NCBI GenBank assembly: GCA_009789175.1
Contig: CP046866.1
Span: 1,178,001-1,242,000, forward strand
DNA: 64,000 nt
DNA from: Salinibaculum litoreum
GTDB lineage: Archaea; Halobacteriota; Halobacteria; Halobacteriales; Haloarculaceae
Reading direction: 5' to 3'
Part shown: piece after piece, positions 53,698-62,368 of the stretch
Layout: each line of letters begins with the position of its first letter
Numbering within the stretch: the stretch's first letter is position 1
Position numbers and translations under genes: made by a program
Notes under the pieces: generated by a model
Told to the model about the DNA's origin: nothing
Seen by the model: the letters and a program-made list of their open reading frames with translations, nothing else
Databases searched by the model: none

Positions 53698-54366
53698 TCA
53701 ATCTCCAGGAAGGGACTGTGACACCCGGAATCTGGCGAGCGTGACCCCCGTTCCGACGAGCAAGACGACCAGTTGCCACCCTTCGCGGACGATAGGGAAG
53801 ATACGCTCCGGGTCCGTCGTCTCGGCAGTCCCGTCGGGGTCGGGGTCTACACCCGTCGACAGATTCACCTCCTTCGACGAGCCCTGTGGTTCGGGTGCGG
53901 GTACGGCTGTCGAGCCCGAATCGCCTCCGGTCTCGACGAACGTCTGGACGATGCCGCGCTGGTCCGAGATAACGAGTTTCCCTTCCAGCGTGTAGAACTG
54001 GTCGTGAATCGGGTACAGCGGGTTGACGTAGCCACTGACCATATCCAGCCCGACGGCGGCGGCCGCGTAGGCGAGGACGCCGACCCACGCGATGCGCACG
54101 CCGCGGGCACCCCACTGCTGGCGGAGCCACGACTGCTCCCGGAATCGGAGGTCTGCAATGAGTGCAAGCGCGGCGATAGCGGGGATAACGAAGTTGTGTA
54201 GCACTGTCCGGTGTCCAGCCGTCGAGACGAGCGCGATGAAAGAATCGATGTCAGGCAGCGCCGCTATCCCGAGGACGATAGCGACTGCCCGCCAGTCATA
54301 GATGTCGCCGAGGAAAGCCGCTGCCAGCATTCCGGCAAAGGCCATGTGGACGACTGTCCCGGCCAT
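53698..54366 (-). CDS. YdjM-type (DUF457) membrane metal-dependent hydrolase
   Basis: A 222-aa membrane protein. The N-terminal half has four to five helices with metal-ligand candidates in VVHMAFAGMLAAAF, AALPDIDSFIAL and AGHRTVLHNFVIPA, the DUF457/YdjM pattern. Residues ~145-190 are a polar Ser/Pro/Glu-rich loop, and a last helix follows (WQLVVLLVGTGVTL). The start at 54364-54366 was chosen because the longer alternative adds hydrophilic residues without support. Function unknown. Confidence 0.72.
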   Translation of the reverse strand: MAGTVVHMAFAGMLAAAFLGDIYDWRAVAIVLGIAALPDIDSFIALVSTAGHRTVLHNFVIPAIAALALIADLRFREQSWLRQQWGARGVRIAWVGVLAYAAAAVGLDMVSGYVNPLYPIHDQFYTLEGKLVISDQRGIVQTFVETGGDSGSTAVPAPEPQGSSKEVNLSTGVDPDPDGTAETTDPERIFPIVREGWQLVVLLVGTGVTLARFRVSQSLPGD

Positions 54367-54539
54367 GTGCGCCCATCCGGGAGATGCCGCATCAGCCTTG
54401 TGGTGTGTGAACTGCAAGCTCTGGCTGAGAACTCCCAGTCTGGCGATGCCTGCTTCGGACCGGCCACGTCCGCAGAAGCGTCCTCAGCAACGAACGTCCG
54501 ATACCGTCGGACACGCCTTCGCCGGAGTTGGCTCCAGGT

Positions 54540-54929
54540 TCAGGCGTACTGTGCGATGAGGTCCCGCAGCGTGTCCTCGTCCTGTACGCCGACCAGTTCC
54601 TCGACTGGCTCACCGTCGGCGAACAGATACAGCGTGGGCACGCCCTGCACGTTGTAACTGGCAGCCACGTCCTGGTTGGCGTCGACATCCAGTTTGGCCA
54701 CGGCTGCGTCCGTCTCGGCAGCGAGCGTTTCGATGACGGGAGCGAGCATCTTGCAGGGACCACACCAGTCCGCGTAGAAATCCACCAGCACGACATCGTG
54801 GTCGGCAACGAGTTCGTCGAGGTGGGCCTGTCCGTCCACGTGGATGGGGTCGTCCGGAACCGTCACCTGCTCTTTCAGCTGTTCGCGTTTCCGCTCGCGA
54901 ATCTCGTCGAGGTCGTCTGTATCGCTCAT
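54540..54929 (-). CDS. Thioredoxin
   Basis: A 129-aa disulfide-exchange protein. The active site WCGPC is in YADWCGPCKMLAPVIETLA near residue 60, and the cis-proline is in VQGVPTLYLFADG. The N-terminal ~35 residues (DLDEIRERKREQLKEQV) are an extra charged helix common in haloarchaeal thioredoxins. The start at 54927-54929 was chosen for that reason. Confidence 0.9.
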   Translation of the reverse strand: MSDTDDLDEIRERKREQLKEQVTVPDDPIHVDGQAHLDELVADHDVVLVDFYADWCGPCKMLAPVIETLAAETDAAVAKLDVDANQDVAASYNVQGVPTLYLFADGEPVEELVGVQDEDTLRDLIAQYA

Positions 54930-55111
54930 ACTCGTCCTACGGGCTCGGACAGTTAATCCTGTCTGCGGTCGTGTCCGGGTCGAACACGACCGGGAAAGTG
55001 TGTCGATGTATCCACCGGACAGCGGCAGGTGGGGACGACTCTCTGTGCCGTCGGTTGCCTGCACGTCTGACGCCCCGCCAAAATTAAGAGGCCGCCCTGC
55101 CAGCCTTGTGT

Positions 55112-55420
55112 ATGGACAGAGACTCCGCGCCACAGGAGATTACGACGCTTGTCGGCCGAGAGGTATACACGAACAACGGTGTGTTCATCGGGGAGGTCGA
55201 AGACCTCCGGCTGGAACTCGATGCCGAGGAAGTAACCGGCTTGGCCCTGCACGAACTCAACACGGAACTGTTCGGAACGGAAGCAACCTCGGCCCGTGGC
55301 GTCATCGTGCCTTACCGATGGGTACAAGCGGTCGGTGATGTCGTCATCGTCAACGATATCGTCGAGCGCATCCAGCGACAGAAAGCCGAAGACGACAGCG
55401 AAGACGAAGTCGCAGCGTAG
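55112..55420 (+). CDS. PRC-barrel domain protein
   Basis: A 102-aa protein made of one PRC-barrel (REVYTNNGVFIGEVEDLRLE, then GVIVPYRWVQAVGDVVIVND) with a charged C-terminus. Haloarchaea have small PRC-barrel proteins resembling the CdvA/CdpB-type cell-division factors; whether this is one cannot be decided. The ATG at 55112 follows an AAATTAAGAG TATA-like element by ~26 nt. Confidence 0.75.
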   Translation: MDRDSAPQEITTLVGREVYTNNGVFIGEVEDLRLELDAEEVTGLALHELNTELFGTEATSARGVIVPYRWVQAVGDVVIVNDIVERIQRQKAEDDSEDEVAA

Positions 55421-55436
55421 CGTTCTCCCGGGTTCA

Positions 55437-56894
55437 CTAACTGCCGTTACTTCCGTCGCTACTCTCGACACCCATCGCTTCGAACAGTTTCGTCTTGACT
55501 GCTTCTTCGGTCAACTGCAACAACGTGTCGCGGTTGTCGTCGCCGACTTCGATGCCGGTGAAGATACCGAGTGGAATCTCGACGCTCGCATCCGTGGAGT
55601 GACCTGCCGTCTCGCCCATCTCACCGAATGCCTCCTCGAGGACGCGCCCGATGTCCATCCGGATGTCCTTCGAGCGGGCCGCGAGGTAGATGGTGTCCTC
55701 CGCGATGGCGAAGACTGCAGTGGTGGTGATACCCTCCAGATTGAGGAGGTGCTGGGCAGCCTGCGTGAGCGCATCACGGTCCCGGATGAACCCGGCATTC
55801 GAGACGAGATGAGAGCCCTGTACCTCCCGATTCCGGATGGCCTCGGCGAGGACATCCAGCGTCTCGGGTGACATCGACGGCGATTCGACCTGTTCGAGCG
55901 TGTCGTGGTCGGCGAACGGATAGAGATAGGCCGCAGCGGTGAGGTCGGCCGGCGTCGTGTCGCGTTTGAAATCCAGCGTCTCGGCGCGAATCCCATACAG
56001 CAACGCCGTCGCGACGTTCTCGCCGAGACTCAAATCGAGTTCCTGAATGTACTTCGTCAGGATTGTCGACGTCGAGGAGACGTTCGTGCGGATGTCGGTA
56101 AAGTCGGCGTCGTGGTCGTGTTCGTGCTCGTAGTGGTCGATGATGATGTCGGCGTCGGCTTCGGATTCGGGTTCGCCGGACTTGGCGTGGTCGACCAGCG
56201 CAATCGTGTCGTACTCCTCGATGTCGATGTCGTCCCGTGAGACGAGTTCGATACCGAGCAGGTTCACGAACGCGCGGTTTTCCTGGTGGCCGATTTCACC
56301 CTCGTAGACGATGTCTGCCTCCACGTCACGGCTTTCGGCGATGGCTCGCAGTGCTGCCGCGCTCGCGATTGAGTCGGGGTCGGGGCTGCGGTGAATGCGA
56401 ATCGCGATTTTCCGGTCGGTGTCGTCGATGACATCGGCAAGCTGTCGTGCCTTGTATTCCAGTTCCCCCGTCTCCAGGGCCCGCATGGCCGAGTCTGCGA
56501 TGACCGCGGAGGGGTTTATTACTACGTCCGCACCGACGGAGGAGAGTTCGTCGGCAGAGACTGGGTCGGAGGCACGAGCGACGATGAACTGGTCGTCACC
56601 GCGGGCCCTGATGTGTTCGACGGCCGTCGCGTTGGCCTCGACATCGGAGGAGAGGATAAGAATGACATCGCGGTCCGCGACGTCCTCGGCGACAGACTGG
56701 TCCTCGATGTCTGCTTGGCGGGCGTCGAGGTCCTGGTCTCGGAGTGCTTCGACGCGACCCTCGTCGGCGTCGATGATGAGCACGTCCTTGTCTGCTGTGA
56801 CGAGTTCCTCGGCGACGGCGTGGCCGACGCTGCCACAGCCAAGGATGGCATATGTCGACATCGAGGCCATCATGATTCCCGTACCGGCGCTCAT
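55437..56894 (-). CDS. DHH phosphoesterase fused to a TrkA-N domain
   Basis: A 485-aa cytosolic protein. The N-terminal ~125 residues form an NAD-binding TrkA-N domain (YAILGCGSVGHAVAEEL, VLIIDADEGRVEAL). The rest is a DHH/DHHA1 phosphoesterase with HRSPDPDSIASAAALRAIAE, DTIALVDHAKSG, and IIIDHYEHEHD in place of DHH. Related archaeal proteins may act on small nucleotides such as cyclic di-AMP products, but this is unproven. The ATG at 56892-56894 lies 26 nt after a minus-strand TTATAAG (56917-56923). Downstream and convergent with the PRC-barrel gene. Confidence 0.82.
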   Translation of the reverse strand: MSAGTGIMMASMSTYAILGCGSVGHAVAEELVTADKDVLIIDADEGRVEALRDQDLDARQADIEDQSVAEDVADRDVILILSSDVEANATAVEHIRARGDDQFIVARASDPVSADELSSVGADVVINPSAVIADSAMRALETGELEYKARQLADVIDDTDRKIAIRIHRSPDPDSIASAAALRAIAESRDVEADIVYEGEIGHQENRAFVNLLGIELVSRDDIDIEEYDTIALVDHAKSGEPESEADADIIIDHYEHEHDHDADFTDIRTNVSSTSTILTKYIQELDLSLGENVATALLYGIRAETLDFKRDTTPADLTAAAYLYPFADHDTLEQVESPSMSPETLDVLAEAIRNREVQGSHLVSNAGFIRDRDALTQAAQHLLNLEGITTTAVFAIAEDTIYLAARSKDIRMDIGRVLEEAFGEMGETAGHSTDASVEIPLGIFTGIEVGDDNRDTLLQLTEEAVKTKLFEAMGVESSDGSNGS

Positions 56895-57027
56895 GGACGG
56901 CTGGAAGGTTCCCAGACTCTTATAACACCAAGATTCGGCCGCCATCCGCAATTTTAGCCTGCTGACCGCTATAGCGGTCGAAATTCACGGACAGATTTTT
57001 GTAGGGGGATTCCGTCAGTAATCCGTG

Positions 57028-57702
57028 ATGTCAGATACACCAGATAATGGATCGGACAACGGTGGGCACGACGGACAGCCACAGGGAGGGCACCCTCAGG
57101 GCGGACAGGGCGGTCAGCCCCGAGGAGGACAACCGCAGGGAGGGCACCCCCAGGGCGGACAAGGCAGCAAGCCACAGGCTGGGCAGCCACCCGGTGGACA
57201 ACCGCAGGGCCAGCGTACCCCGGTGAATACGGGACCGGGTGTCGGCGATATCTTCAGCCGCCAGGATACGATGGCCGAAATCAAGCGTGGCGCAGCCATG
57301 TTTGCACTCGTCGCAGTCGGTATCGGAGTGTCGATACTACTGAGCGGTGCGTTATCGAACACGACTGACGCCGGGTACGTCATCGCACTCCTGATGTATC
57401 TCGGCTCGTTTGCACTGCCACCCATAGTCGGATTTGTCGTTGCCAACGGTCAGTCGGCGAGGTTGACCGCACCACCGGAAAATCTCAGGTATGCCACAGC
57501 CGCCGTCACTGGCGCAGCAGGTACCGTTGCCTTCATCCTCATCACGACGATTTTGGCGCTCGTCGGCCTGGACAGCGGGGCGGGAGGGGGCGGCGGTTTC
57601 TCCACACCGGATTTCGGTGAAATCCTTCTGCCGCTTATCATCATCGCCATCGGGACGGCAATCACCGCCGCCGGCGTCATCTGGGCACACGACAATCTGT
57701 AG
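57028..57702 (+). CDS. Membrane protein with Gly/Gln/Pro-rich N-terminal repeats
   Basis: A 224-aa protein. Residues ~10-70 are a low-complexity region with repeats of GGQPQGGHPQGGQ type, probably disordered. Four to five hydrophobic helices follow (AAMFALVAVGIGVSILLSG, IALLMYLGSFALPPIVGFVV, AAVTGAAGTVAFILITTILA, ILLPLIIIAIGTAITAAGVI). No catalytic motif. Haloarchaea have several proteins of this design; the function is unknown. The start follows an ATTTTTGTAG TATA-like element by ~26 nt. Confidence 0.75.
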   Translation: MSDTPDNGSDNGGHDGQPQGGHPQGGQGGQPRGGQPQGGHPQGGQGSKPQAGQPPGGQPQGQRTPVNTGPGVGDIFSRQDTMAEIKRGAAMFALVAVGIGVSILLSGALSNTTDAGYVIALLMYLGSFALPPIVGFVVANGQSARLTAPPENLRYATAAVTGAAGTVAFILITTILALVGLDSGAGGGGGFSTPDFGEILLPLIIIAIGTAITAAGVIWAHDNL

Positions 57703-57762
57703 ACAGCAGGGGAATCGCGAAAGGAAACGTATTTTACCCGGCCACAGTTATCGGGATGTGCT

Positions 57763-57836
57763 GGGCCGGTAGCTCAGTCTGGCAGAGCGACGGCCTCTTA
57801 AGCCGTCGGTCAGGGGTTCAAATCCCTTCCGGCCCG
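57763..57836 (+). tRNA. tRNA-Lys (CTT)
   Basis: A 74-nt cloverleaf. The acceptor GGGCCGG pairs with CCGGCCC plus a discriminator G. The anticodon stem ACGGC/GCCGT encloses the loop CTCTTAA with anticodon CTT, and the T-loop is TTCAAAT. No intron. Its 3' end is duplicated 111 nt downstream. Confidence 0.92.
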
Positions 57837-57839
57837 CTT
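57815..57839 (+). repeat. Direct repeat copy 1 (tRNA-Lys 3' end)
   Basis: A 25-bp sequence spanning the T-arm and acceptor 3' half of tRNA-Lys, starting GGTTCAAATCCCTTCC. It recurs exactly at 57926-57950. Such a repeat of a tRNA 3' end is the usual form of an integrase attachment site. Confidence 0.75.
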
Positions 57840-57925
57840 CTGCGAGAAACAGACCTGACGAGCGAAGCGGCAACTGATGGATTTGAACTACGGCACGAGC
57901 GAAGCGACGCGAGCGAAGTGCAGGT

Positions 57926-57950
57926 GGTTCAAATCCCTTCCGGCCCGCTT
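57926..57950 (+). repeat. Direct repeat copy 2 (putative att scar)
   Basis: Exact 25-bp copy of the tRNA-Lys 3' end. The 86 bp between the copies hold GAGCGAAGCG-type short repeats and no gene. It may be a scar of a lost element or a small duplication. Confidence 0.65.
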
Positions 57951-58053
57951 TTGCTGCAACCAGCCACGAACAGCAGATGAGCCAGACAGCGGACCCCGTA
58001 TTGCGTCGACCGCACGTCTGACGCAGGTTTTTGAACCCGTATGGCGTTACCAC

Positions 58054-58218
58054 ATGGGTATGGACGAGGTTCTCTGTGACATGGAAGAGATAACACTGGA
58101 ATTCGACGAGGAGACGTTGGAAGCCATCGACAGCAAGGCCTTCCGTGACCACCGTGAGAACCGCGAGGCCGCGATTCGGACACTGCTCGATGACTATCTG
58201 AAAGAGCGTTCGGATTAG
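58054..58218 (+). CDS. Small ribbon-helix-helix (CopG/Arc-type) protein
   Basis: A 54-aa acidic protein with MEEITLEFDEETLEAIDSKA and then NREAAIRTLLDDYLKERSD, the beta strand and two helices of an RHH DNA-binding dimer. The start may be 58054 or 58060; a GTTTTTGAAC TATA-like element near 58026-58034 favours the earlier one. It could be a regulator or an antitoxin; no toxin gene is adjacent. It overlaps the stop of the convergent GNAT gene by 4 nt. Confidence 0.72.
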   Translation: MGMDEVLCDMEEITLEFDEETLEAIDSKAFRDHRENREAAIRTLLDDYLKERSD

Positions 58219-58655
58219 AGTTCTTTGACCATCTCGACGTGTGGGATACCGGCCTCTTCGAACTCGTCGCTGACAGTCCGGTAGCCGAGGTCCTGATAGA
58301 ACTTCTCGACAGTCGTCTGTCCGTGGAGTTCGACACGCGAACACCCTGCTGAACGGGCTTCCTCTTCGAGCAGTTCCATCAGCCGCGTTCCTAACCCCTC
58401 GCCACGGTAGTCGGCGTGGACAGCGACACGTTCGGCCTTGGCAGTCTCCTCGTCACTGTCCCGGAGTCTGGCCGTCGCCACCGGATGCTCGGCCTCGGCG
58501 TCATAGATGACGAAATGAGTCGCCTCGCCGTCCTGGTCATCCATCTCGATGTCTTCGGGGACACCCTGCTCGTCGATAAAGACGGCTCGCCGGACGGCAT
58601 GTGCATGAAAGAGTGTCGCGTCCCCGTCGACACGGCGGACCTCGTAATCGGTCAT
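58215..58655 (-). CDS. GNAT family N-acetyltransferase
   Basis: A 146-aa acetyltransferase. It has AVFIDEQGVPEDIEMDDQDG in the N-terminal half, the acetyl-CoA-binding motif A in VAVHADYRGEGLGTRLMELL, and the C-terminal Tyr in EKFYQDLGYRTV. It is the ElaA/YjdJ-like size class. The acceptor is unknown. Confidence 0.83.
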   Translation of the reverse strand: MTDYEVRRVDGDATLFHAHAVRRAVFIDEQGVPEDIEMDDQDGEATHFVIYDAEAEHPVATARLRDSDEETAKAERVAVHADYRGEGLGTRLMELLEEEARSAGCSRVELHGQTTVEKFYQDLGYRTVSDEFEEAGIPHVEMVKEL

Positions 58656-58770
58656 ATTTGCTCTCTTACGCGCTGGCCTATCTGAAGATTGTGGCTTGTC
58701 GACCGACCGAATCCGCGGATGCTGCCGCGAGAATAACGCATTTAGACCAGGCTCTAGAATTGTGTTGTGT

Positions 58771-58899
58771 ATGTCAGACCTCGATAGCTTCACCTGTGAG
58801 ACCTGTGGTGACGAGTTCAAAGCATACGAGGACGCCGCGGCTGCAACACGGGGGTACTGTAGCCCGGCGTGTCAGACAGAGGGCGAAGGACTCGCGTAA
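58771..58899 (+). CDS. Small zinc-finger protein (42 aa)
   Basis: A 42-aa protein with four cysteines, CETCG near residue 9 and GYCSPACQ near 30, a CX2C...CX3C zinc-ribbon of the mini zinc-finger type. A CATTTAGACC TATA-like element lies ~26 nt before the ATG, so leaderless translation is likely. Regulator or protein-protein adaptor by family; no target known. Confidence 0.7.
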   Translation: MSDLDSFTCETCGDEFKAYEDAAAATRGYCSPACQTEGEGLA

Positions 58900-58922
58900 C
58901 GCGGCCAGAAACGGCCGATTGC

Positions 58923-60404
58923 TTAGCTTTCCGGGCTGTAGTTGGGTGCTTCGTCAGTGATGACCACGTCGTGGGGGTGACTCTCTTGCTGGCCGGCCGA
59001 AGAGACGCGGACGAACTCCGCGCGCTCTTTGAACTCGGGGATGGACTCGGCACCGACATAGCCCATGCCGGATTGCATGCCACCGACGAGCTGGTGGAGT
59101 TCGGACTCCAGCGTGCCCTTGTAGGGAGTCGCAGCCTCGACACCTTCAGGGACGAACTCCTCGCCGTCTTCGTCGTCCTTGAGATACCGGTCGCCACCGC
59201 CGGATTTCATCGCACCGACCGAGCCCATGCCACGGTACTGCTTGTACTTCTTGCCGTTCATCGTGATGACGCGGCCGGGGGCTTCGTCGGTCCCTGCGAA
59301 GTACGAGCCGAGCATGACAGCGTCGGCACCAGCCGCGATTGCCTTGATTGCGTCACCGGAGTAGCGGATACCGCCGTCTGCGATGACGGGGACACCGTGC
59401 TGGGAAGCCACGTCAGCGACCTGAGCGATGGCCGTAATCTGGGGCATACCGGCACCGGTAACGACGCGTGTCGTACAGATGGAGCCAGGGCCGATACCGA
59501 CCTTGACACCATCTGCGAAGTCGATAACGTCGCGTGCGGCCTCGCGAGTGCCGATGTTCCCGACGACGACATCTGCGTCGACTTCGTCTTTGATTTCGCG
59601 AGCGCTGTCGATAACATCGCGGTTGTGCGCGTGTGCGCAGTCGATAAAGAGTACGTCGGCACCGGCCTCGTCGGCCGCACGCGCACGGTCGAGTTCGAAG
59701 GGTCCGACGGCGACGCCGGCCCGGAGATGGCCGTCCTCGTCACGGGCTGCACTGTCGTACTCGCGGCGCTGAAGGATGCCGGCCATCGTGACGAGGCCGA
59801 CGAGACGGTTCTCGTCGTCCACGACAGGGACACGCTCGATTTTGTGTTCGTACATGAGTTCGAGCGCCTCGCGAGGAGTGACATCCTCGTTTGCGGTAAT
59901 GACCTCGTCGGTCATGGCCTCGCGGACGGCGTCGGATTCGCCGACCTCCAGATACGGACGGATGTCGGTGCCGGAGATGATGCCAAGCACTTCGCCGTCA
60001 TCACTGACGACGGGTGCACCGGAGACACCCTGTCTGCCCATCATCTCGTCGACTTCGCGGACGGTCTGGTCCGGCGACGCGGTGACGACATCGCGGATGA
60101 TGAGCTCGTCGGCCTGTTTGACGCGCTCGATTTCGGAGACCATCTCGTCGACAGTCATATTGCGGTGCATGACGCCGAGGCCGCCGTGACGGGCCATCGC
60201 TATCGCCATGTCGCTCTCGGTGACTGTGTCCATCGCCGCTGTCAGCACCGGGACGTTCACCTCGACGTTTTTCGACACGTGTGACGCTGTGTTCGCTTCG
60301 TCGGGTTCGACGTGGCTCTCCTTCGGTCGGAGGAGTACATCGTCGAACGTCAGCGCCTCGGGTACGCGGAGTTTCTCTGAGAAAGGCTCGGACTCGTTCG
60401 CCAT
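58923..60404 (-). CDS. guaB: IMP dehydrogenase
   Basis: A 493-aa enzyme oxidising IMP to XMP with NAD+, the committed step to GMP. The N-terminal FDDVLLRP motif is present. The CBS pair spans ~95-215 ([36 protein letters not shown]). The catalytic loop has [13 protein letters not shown] with the nucleophilic cysteine, then [20 protein letters not shown], and the flap region [10 protein letters not shown]. The ATG at 60402-60404 is supported by a minus-strand CTTTTAATC ~26 nt upstream. Confidence 0.93.
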   Translation of the reverse strand: MANESEPFSEKLRVPEALTFDDVLLRPKESHVEPDEANTASHVSKNVEVNVPVLTAAMDTVTESDMAIAMARHGGLGVMHRNMTVDEMVSEIERVKQADELIIRDVVTASPDQTVREVDEMMGRQGVSGAPVVSDDGEVLGIISGTDIRPYLEVGESDAVREAMTDEVITANEDVTPREALELMYEHKIERVPVVDDENRLVGLVTMAGILQRREYDSAARDEDGHLRAGVAVGPFELDRARAADEAGADVLFIDCAHAHNRDVIDSAREIKDEVDADVVVGNIGTREAARDVIDFADGVKVGIGPGSICTTRVVTGAGMPQITAIAQVADVASQHGVPVIADGGIRYSGDAIKAIAAGADAVMLGSYFAGTDEAPGRVITMNGKKYKQYRGMGSVGAMKSGGGDRYLKDDEDGEEFVPEGVEAATPYKGTLESELHQLVGGMQSGMGYVGAESIPEFKERAEFVRVSSAGQQESHPHDVVITDEAPNYSPES

Positions 60405-60810
60405 GTAAGCCGTCATCGGGCACCGATTAAAAGCGTTGTGAGATTGGACTCCCTGGCTCCGTGTGTGGGAAGTTCAGGGCTGGCAGCACGTCACAACCGA
60501 CCCGTTCGAGTCCCCGACCAACGGGCCTCGGTCTCATGTGATTCGGGGGTAGTGTGGTCGACAACCGACGTGGATGACCACATCTCTCACACAATTCTTT
60601 TCATCGACAGAGCCACTAATTACGGATATGCGCTCTGTCAGTCCCACCTGCGGACGGAGTGACTTCGAGAAGTCGTGTGCTGCCGTGAACACGGCGTATA
60701 CATGTTTTGTGGGGCTGAATTCGGCCTGTAAATCCGTCGTGGGCGACCGGCGGGCAGAGCATCTGAGACACCACCCACTGGCCACGGGGGACGGCCATCG
60801 CTGACACGCG
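60405..60810. other. Intergenic region guaB / DUF5794 gene
   Basis: 406 nt without a supported gene. It contains the guaB promoter at its left end. A short frame near 60627 has several cysteines but no family match and is not called. I see no RNA gene or repeat. Confidence 0.5.
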
Positions 60811-61689
60811 ATGAGTAGTTCCAGACATCCGGTCGCTCTCACCATCGAGCAGCAGGTGGATGATGCGACCAAGTTGCTTGCCACAGTGATGTGTCTCCCG
60901 CTGGTCGATGGCCTCTTCCCGGCGCTCGTTCTCGCTGGTGCACTCGATACTGCGATGGGTATCCTCGAAGTCGGCTTGCTCGTCTTCGGCGGGAGTGCCA
61001 TGGTCGCGGTCATCATCGCGGAGATGAACGCCAGCCCACGGCAACAGGCGAAGGTTGTCCTCGCAGTGGGGTCGCTTGTCGTCGCGCTCGCTGTCGTCGA
61101 GGCAGCGCTCGCGCCGACGGTCGCCGGCCTCCTGAACCTCCACATCTTCGAGCGCTTCGCCGGCGTGGTCATCATCGCAGTCGCGGCCTCGACCGCCAGC
61201 GCGCGCATCGGGGAGTACCTCCCGCGTCCGGCCGTCATCATCGGACTGGGTCTCGTCGCGTCCCTCGACCCTGCGGGAGCAGCACTCGTCGTCGACGTTC
61301 GTCCCGAGTTACTGCTGCGGGCTGTCGCAGCCAGTGGCGTCGGCGTTGCCTTCGCGCTGGTCGTCGCGCTCACGAGTCCGTACCTTCGCAATGCGGTCGA
61401 CCTCGACCGCTTCCGGTTCGGAAGCGCCGTTGCTCTCGGTGTGCTCGCGCTCTCGATTTACGGACTCGTGCCCGAGAACGCGCCGCTGGCACTCGCCGTA
61501 CTGGTCGTGACCGCGCTCTTTGCGTTCGACCCCGGGCGCGCCCGCGACCGTGACCTGGAGTACGAACCCGACGACATCGACATCACCGCGGCGCTGTCCG
61601 ACGGCGGGACCACCGGACCACAGCGCGTCGAGAACCCCATCGGTGGCGACGAACCCGACTGCGACGACGACCACGTCCCCTGCCAGTAA
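60811..61689 (+). CDS. DUF5794 membrane protein
   Basis: A 292-aa protein with about eight hydrophobic helices between residues ~20 and 245 and an acidic tail ending GGDEPDCDDDHVPCQ with two cysteines. N-terminal polar region PVALTIEQQVDDATKLLATV. It matches the haloarchaeal DUF5794 family, commonly next to a DUF5795 zinc-ribbon gene as here. Function unknown; transport-like topology. Confidence 0.75.
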   Translation: MSSSRHPVALTIEQQVDDATKLLATVMCLPLVDGLFPALVLAGALDTAMGILEVGLLVFGGSAMVAVIIAEMNASPRQQAKVVLAVGSLVVALAVVEAALAPTVAGLLNLHIFERFAGVVIIAVAASTASARIGEYLPRPAVIIGLGLVASLDPAGAALVVDVRPELLLRAVAASGVGVAFALVVALTSPYLRNAVDLDRFRFGSAVALGVLALSIYGLVPENAPLALAVLVVTALFAFDPGRARDRDLEYEPDDIDITAALSDGGTTGPQRVENPIGGDEPDCDDDHVPCQ

Positions 61690-61727
61690 GGCGAAGCTTT
61701 CGAGGGGATACCCACACAAGACGGGTT

Positions 61728-61955
61728 ATGGCAGACAATCGCGTCGTTCAGGGCCGGATGGTCACCCCCGAGAGCCTCGCCGAGCGTATCGAAGGTGAGG
61801 ACGTGATGGATGCAGAGCCGATTGAGGACGCAGACCGTGAGTGTCCGGAGTGTGGCGGTAACGTGTTGACGGTCGGTTACATGCCGTCGGCACTGGAATT
61901 CGTTACCGGCTGGAAGTGCCAGGACTGTGACTGGCAGGACGCCGACCGCGAGTAG
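61728..61955 (+). CDS. DUF5795 zinc-ribbon protein
   Basis: A 75-aa protein with a four-cysteine zinc ribbon, CPECGGN near residue 38 and WKCQDCDWQ near 64. It follows the DUF5794 gene by 38 nt in the same direction, so the two probably form one transcript and act together. Confidence 0.78.
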   Translation: MADNRVVQGRMVTPESLAERIEGEDVMDAEPIEDADRECPECGGNVLTVGYMPSALEFVTGWKCQDCDWQDADRE

Positions 61956-62005
61956 TCCGTCACAATCGAAATCCCTTTAGGGTAATTCTCCCAACGGAGG
62001 AGTGC

Positions 62006-62182
62006 GGGCTCGTGGCCTAGTCCGGGAAGGCGGCTGACTCCAGAGGCTACGCGCCTGGGACGAGACTCCAGCTGATATACTGAGCGGTCCGGCTGATCAC
62101 CGGCCGTGTTGATGACCCTCTGGAGTTCCGAGGCGCAACCGGAGATATCAGCCGATCGGGGGTTCAAATCCCTCCGAGCCCA
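62006..62182 (+). tRNA. tRNA-Trp (CCA) with 103-nt intron
   Basis: The acceptor GGGCTCG pairs with CGAGCCC (62175-62181) plus discriminator A. The D-stem GCC/GGC and anticodon stem GCTGA/TCAGC are intact, the loop CTCCAGA carries anticodon CCA at 62040-62042, and the T-loop is TTCAAAT. The intron lies at the canonical 37/38 position. Confidence 0.93.
62044..62146 (+). ncRNA. tRNA-Trp intron with C/D-box-like guide sequence
   Basis: 103 nt, the length known for haloarchaeal tRNA-Trp introns. It has a box C-like TGATGA (62110-62115) and several CTGA box D-like motifs (62072, 62080, 62093). In haloarchaea this intron guides 2'-O-methylation of the anticodon region of its own tRNA, C34 and U39; that role is inferred from the known case. 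Confidence 0.8.
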
Positions 62183-62251
62183 TTCCGTCCTTCAAGCTTT
62201 CTCTGGGTTATTTACGGGAGAATTCCTTGCGGTCCACAGGGGGTGGTCTGC

Positions 62252-62368
62252 GTGATTTCTGACACTCCCGAAGCAGTTGAGACGGACATCTGCGAGTTCT
62301 GCGGTGGCATCATCGAGTCGCCCGCTCAGGACTGCCCTGCGCTCACTGACGGGTGGTGTCGGCCGTGA
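62252..62368 (+). CDS. Small 38-aa zinc-finger-like protein
   Basis: A 38-aa frame, GTG at 62252 to TGA at 62366-62368, with CEFCGG near residue 14 and two later cysteines in AQDCPALTDGWCRP. The pattern suggests a small zinc knuckle. It overlaps the SWIM protein gene by 4 nt (GTGA), which supports real translation. Short overlapping genes with GTG starts are typical of haloarchaeal viruses and plasmids. Confidence 0.6.
   Translation: MISDTPEAVETDICEFCGGIIESPAQDCPALTDGWCRP

Noticed and set aside
58869-60284. A 471-codon plus-strand open frame opposite guaB
   Set aside because: Its Val/Asp-rich composition is the antisense image of guaB, which carries all IMP dehydrogenase motifs.
60627-60804. 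Short Cys-containing frame between guaB and the DUF5794 gene
   Set aside because: No family match, no clear promoter spacing and irregular composition.
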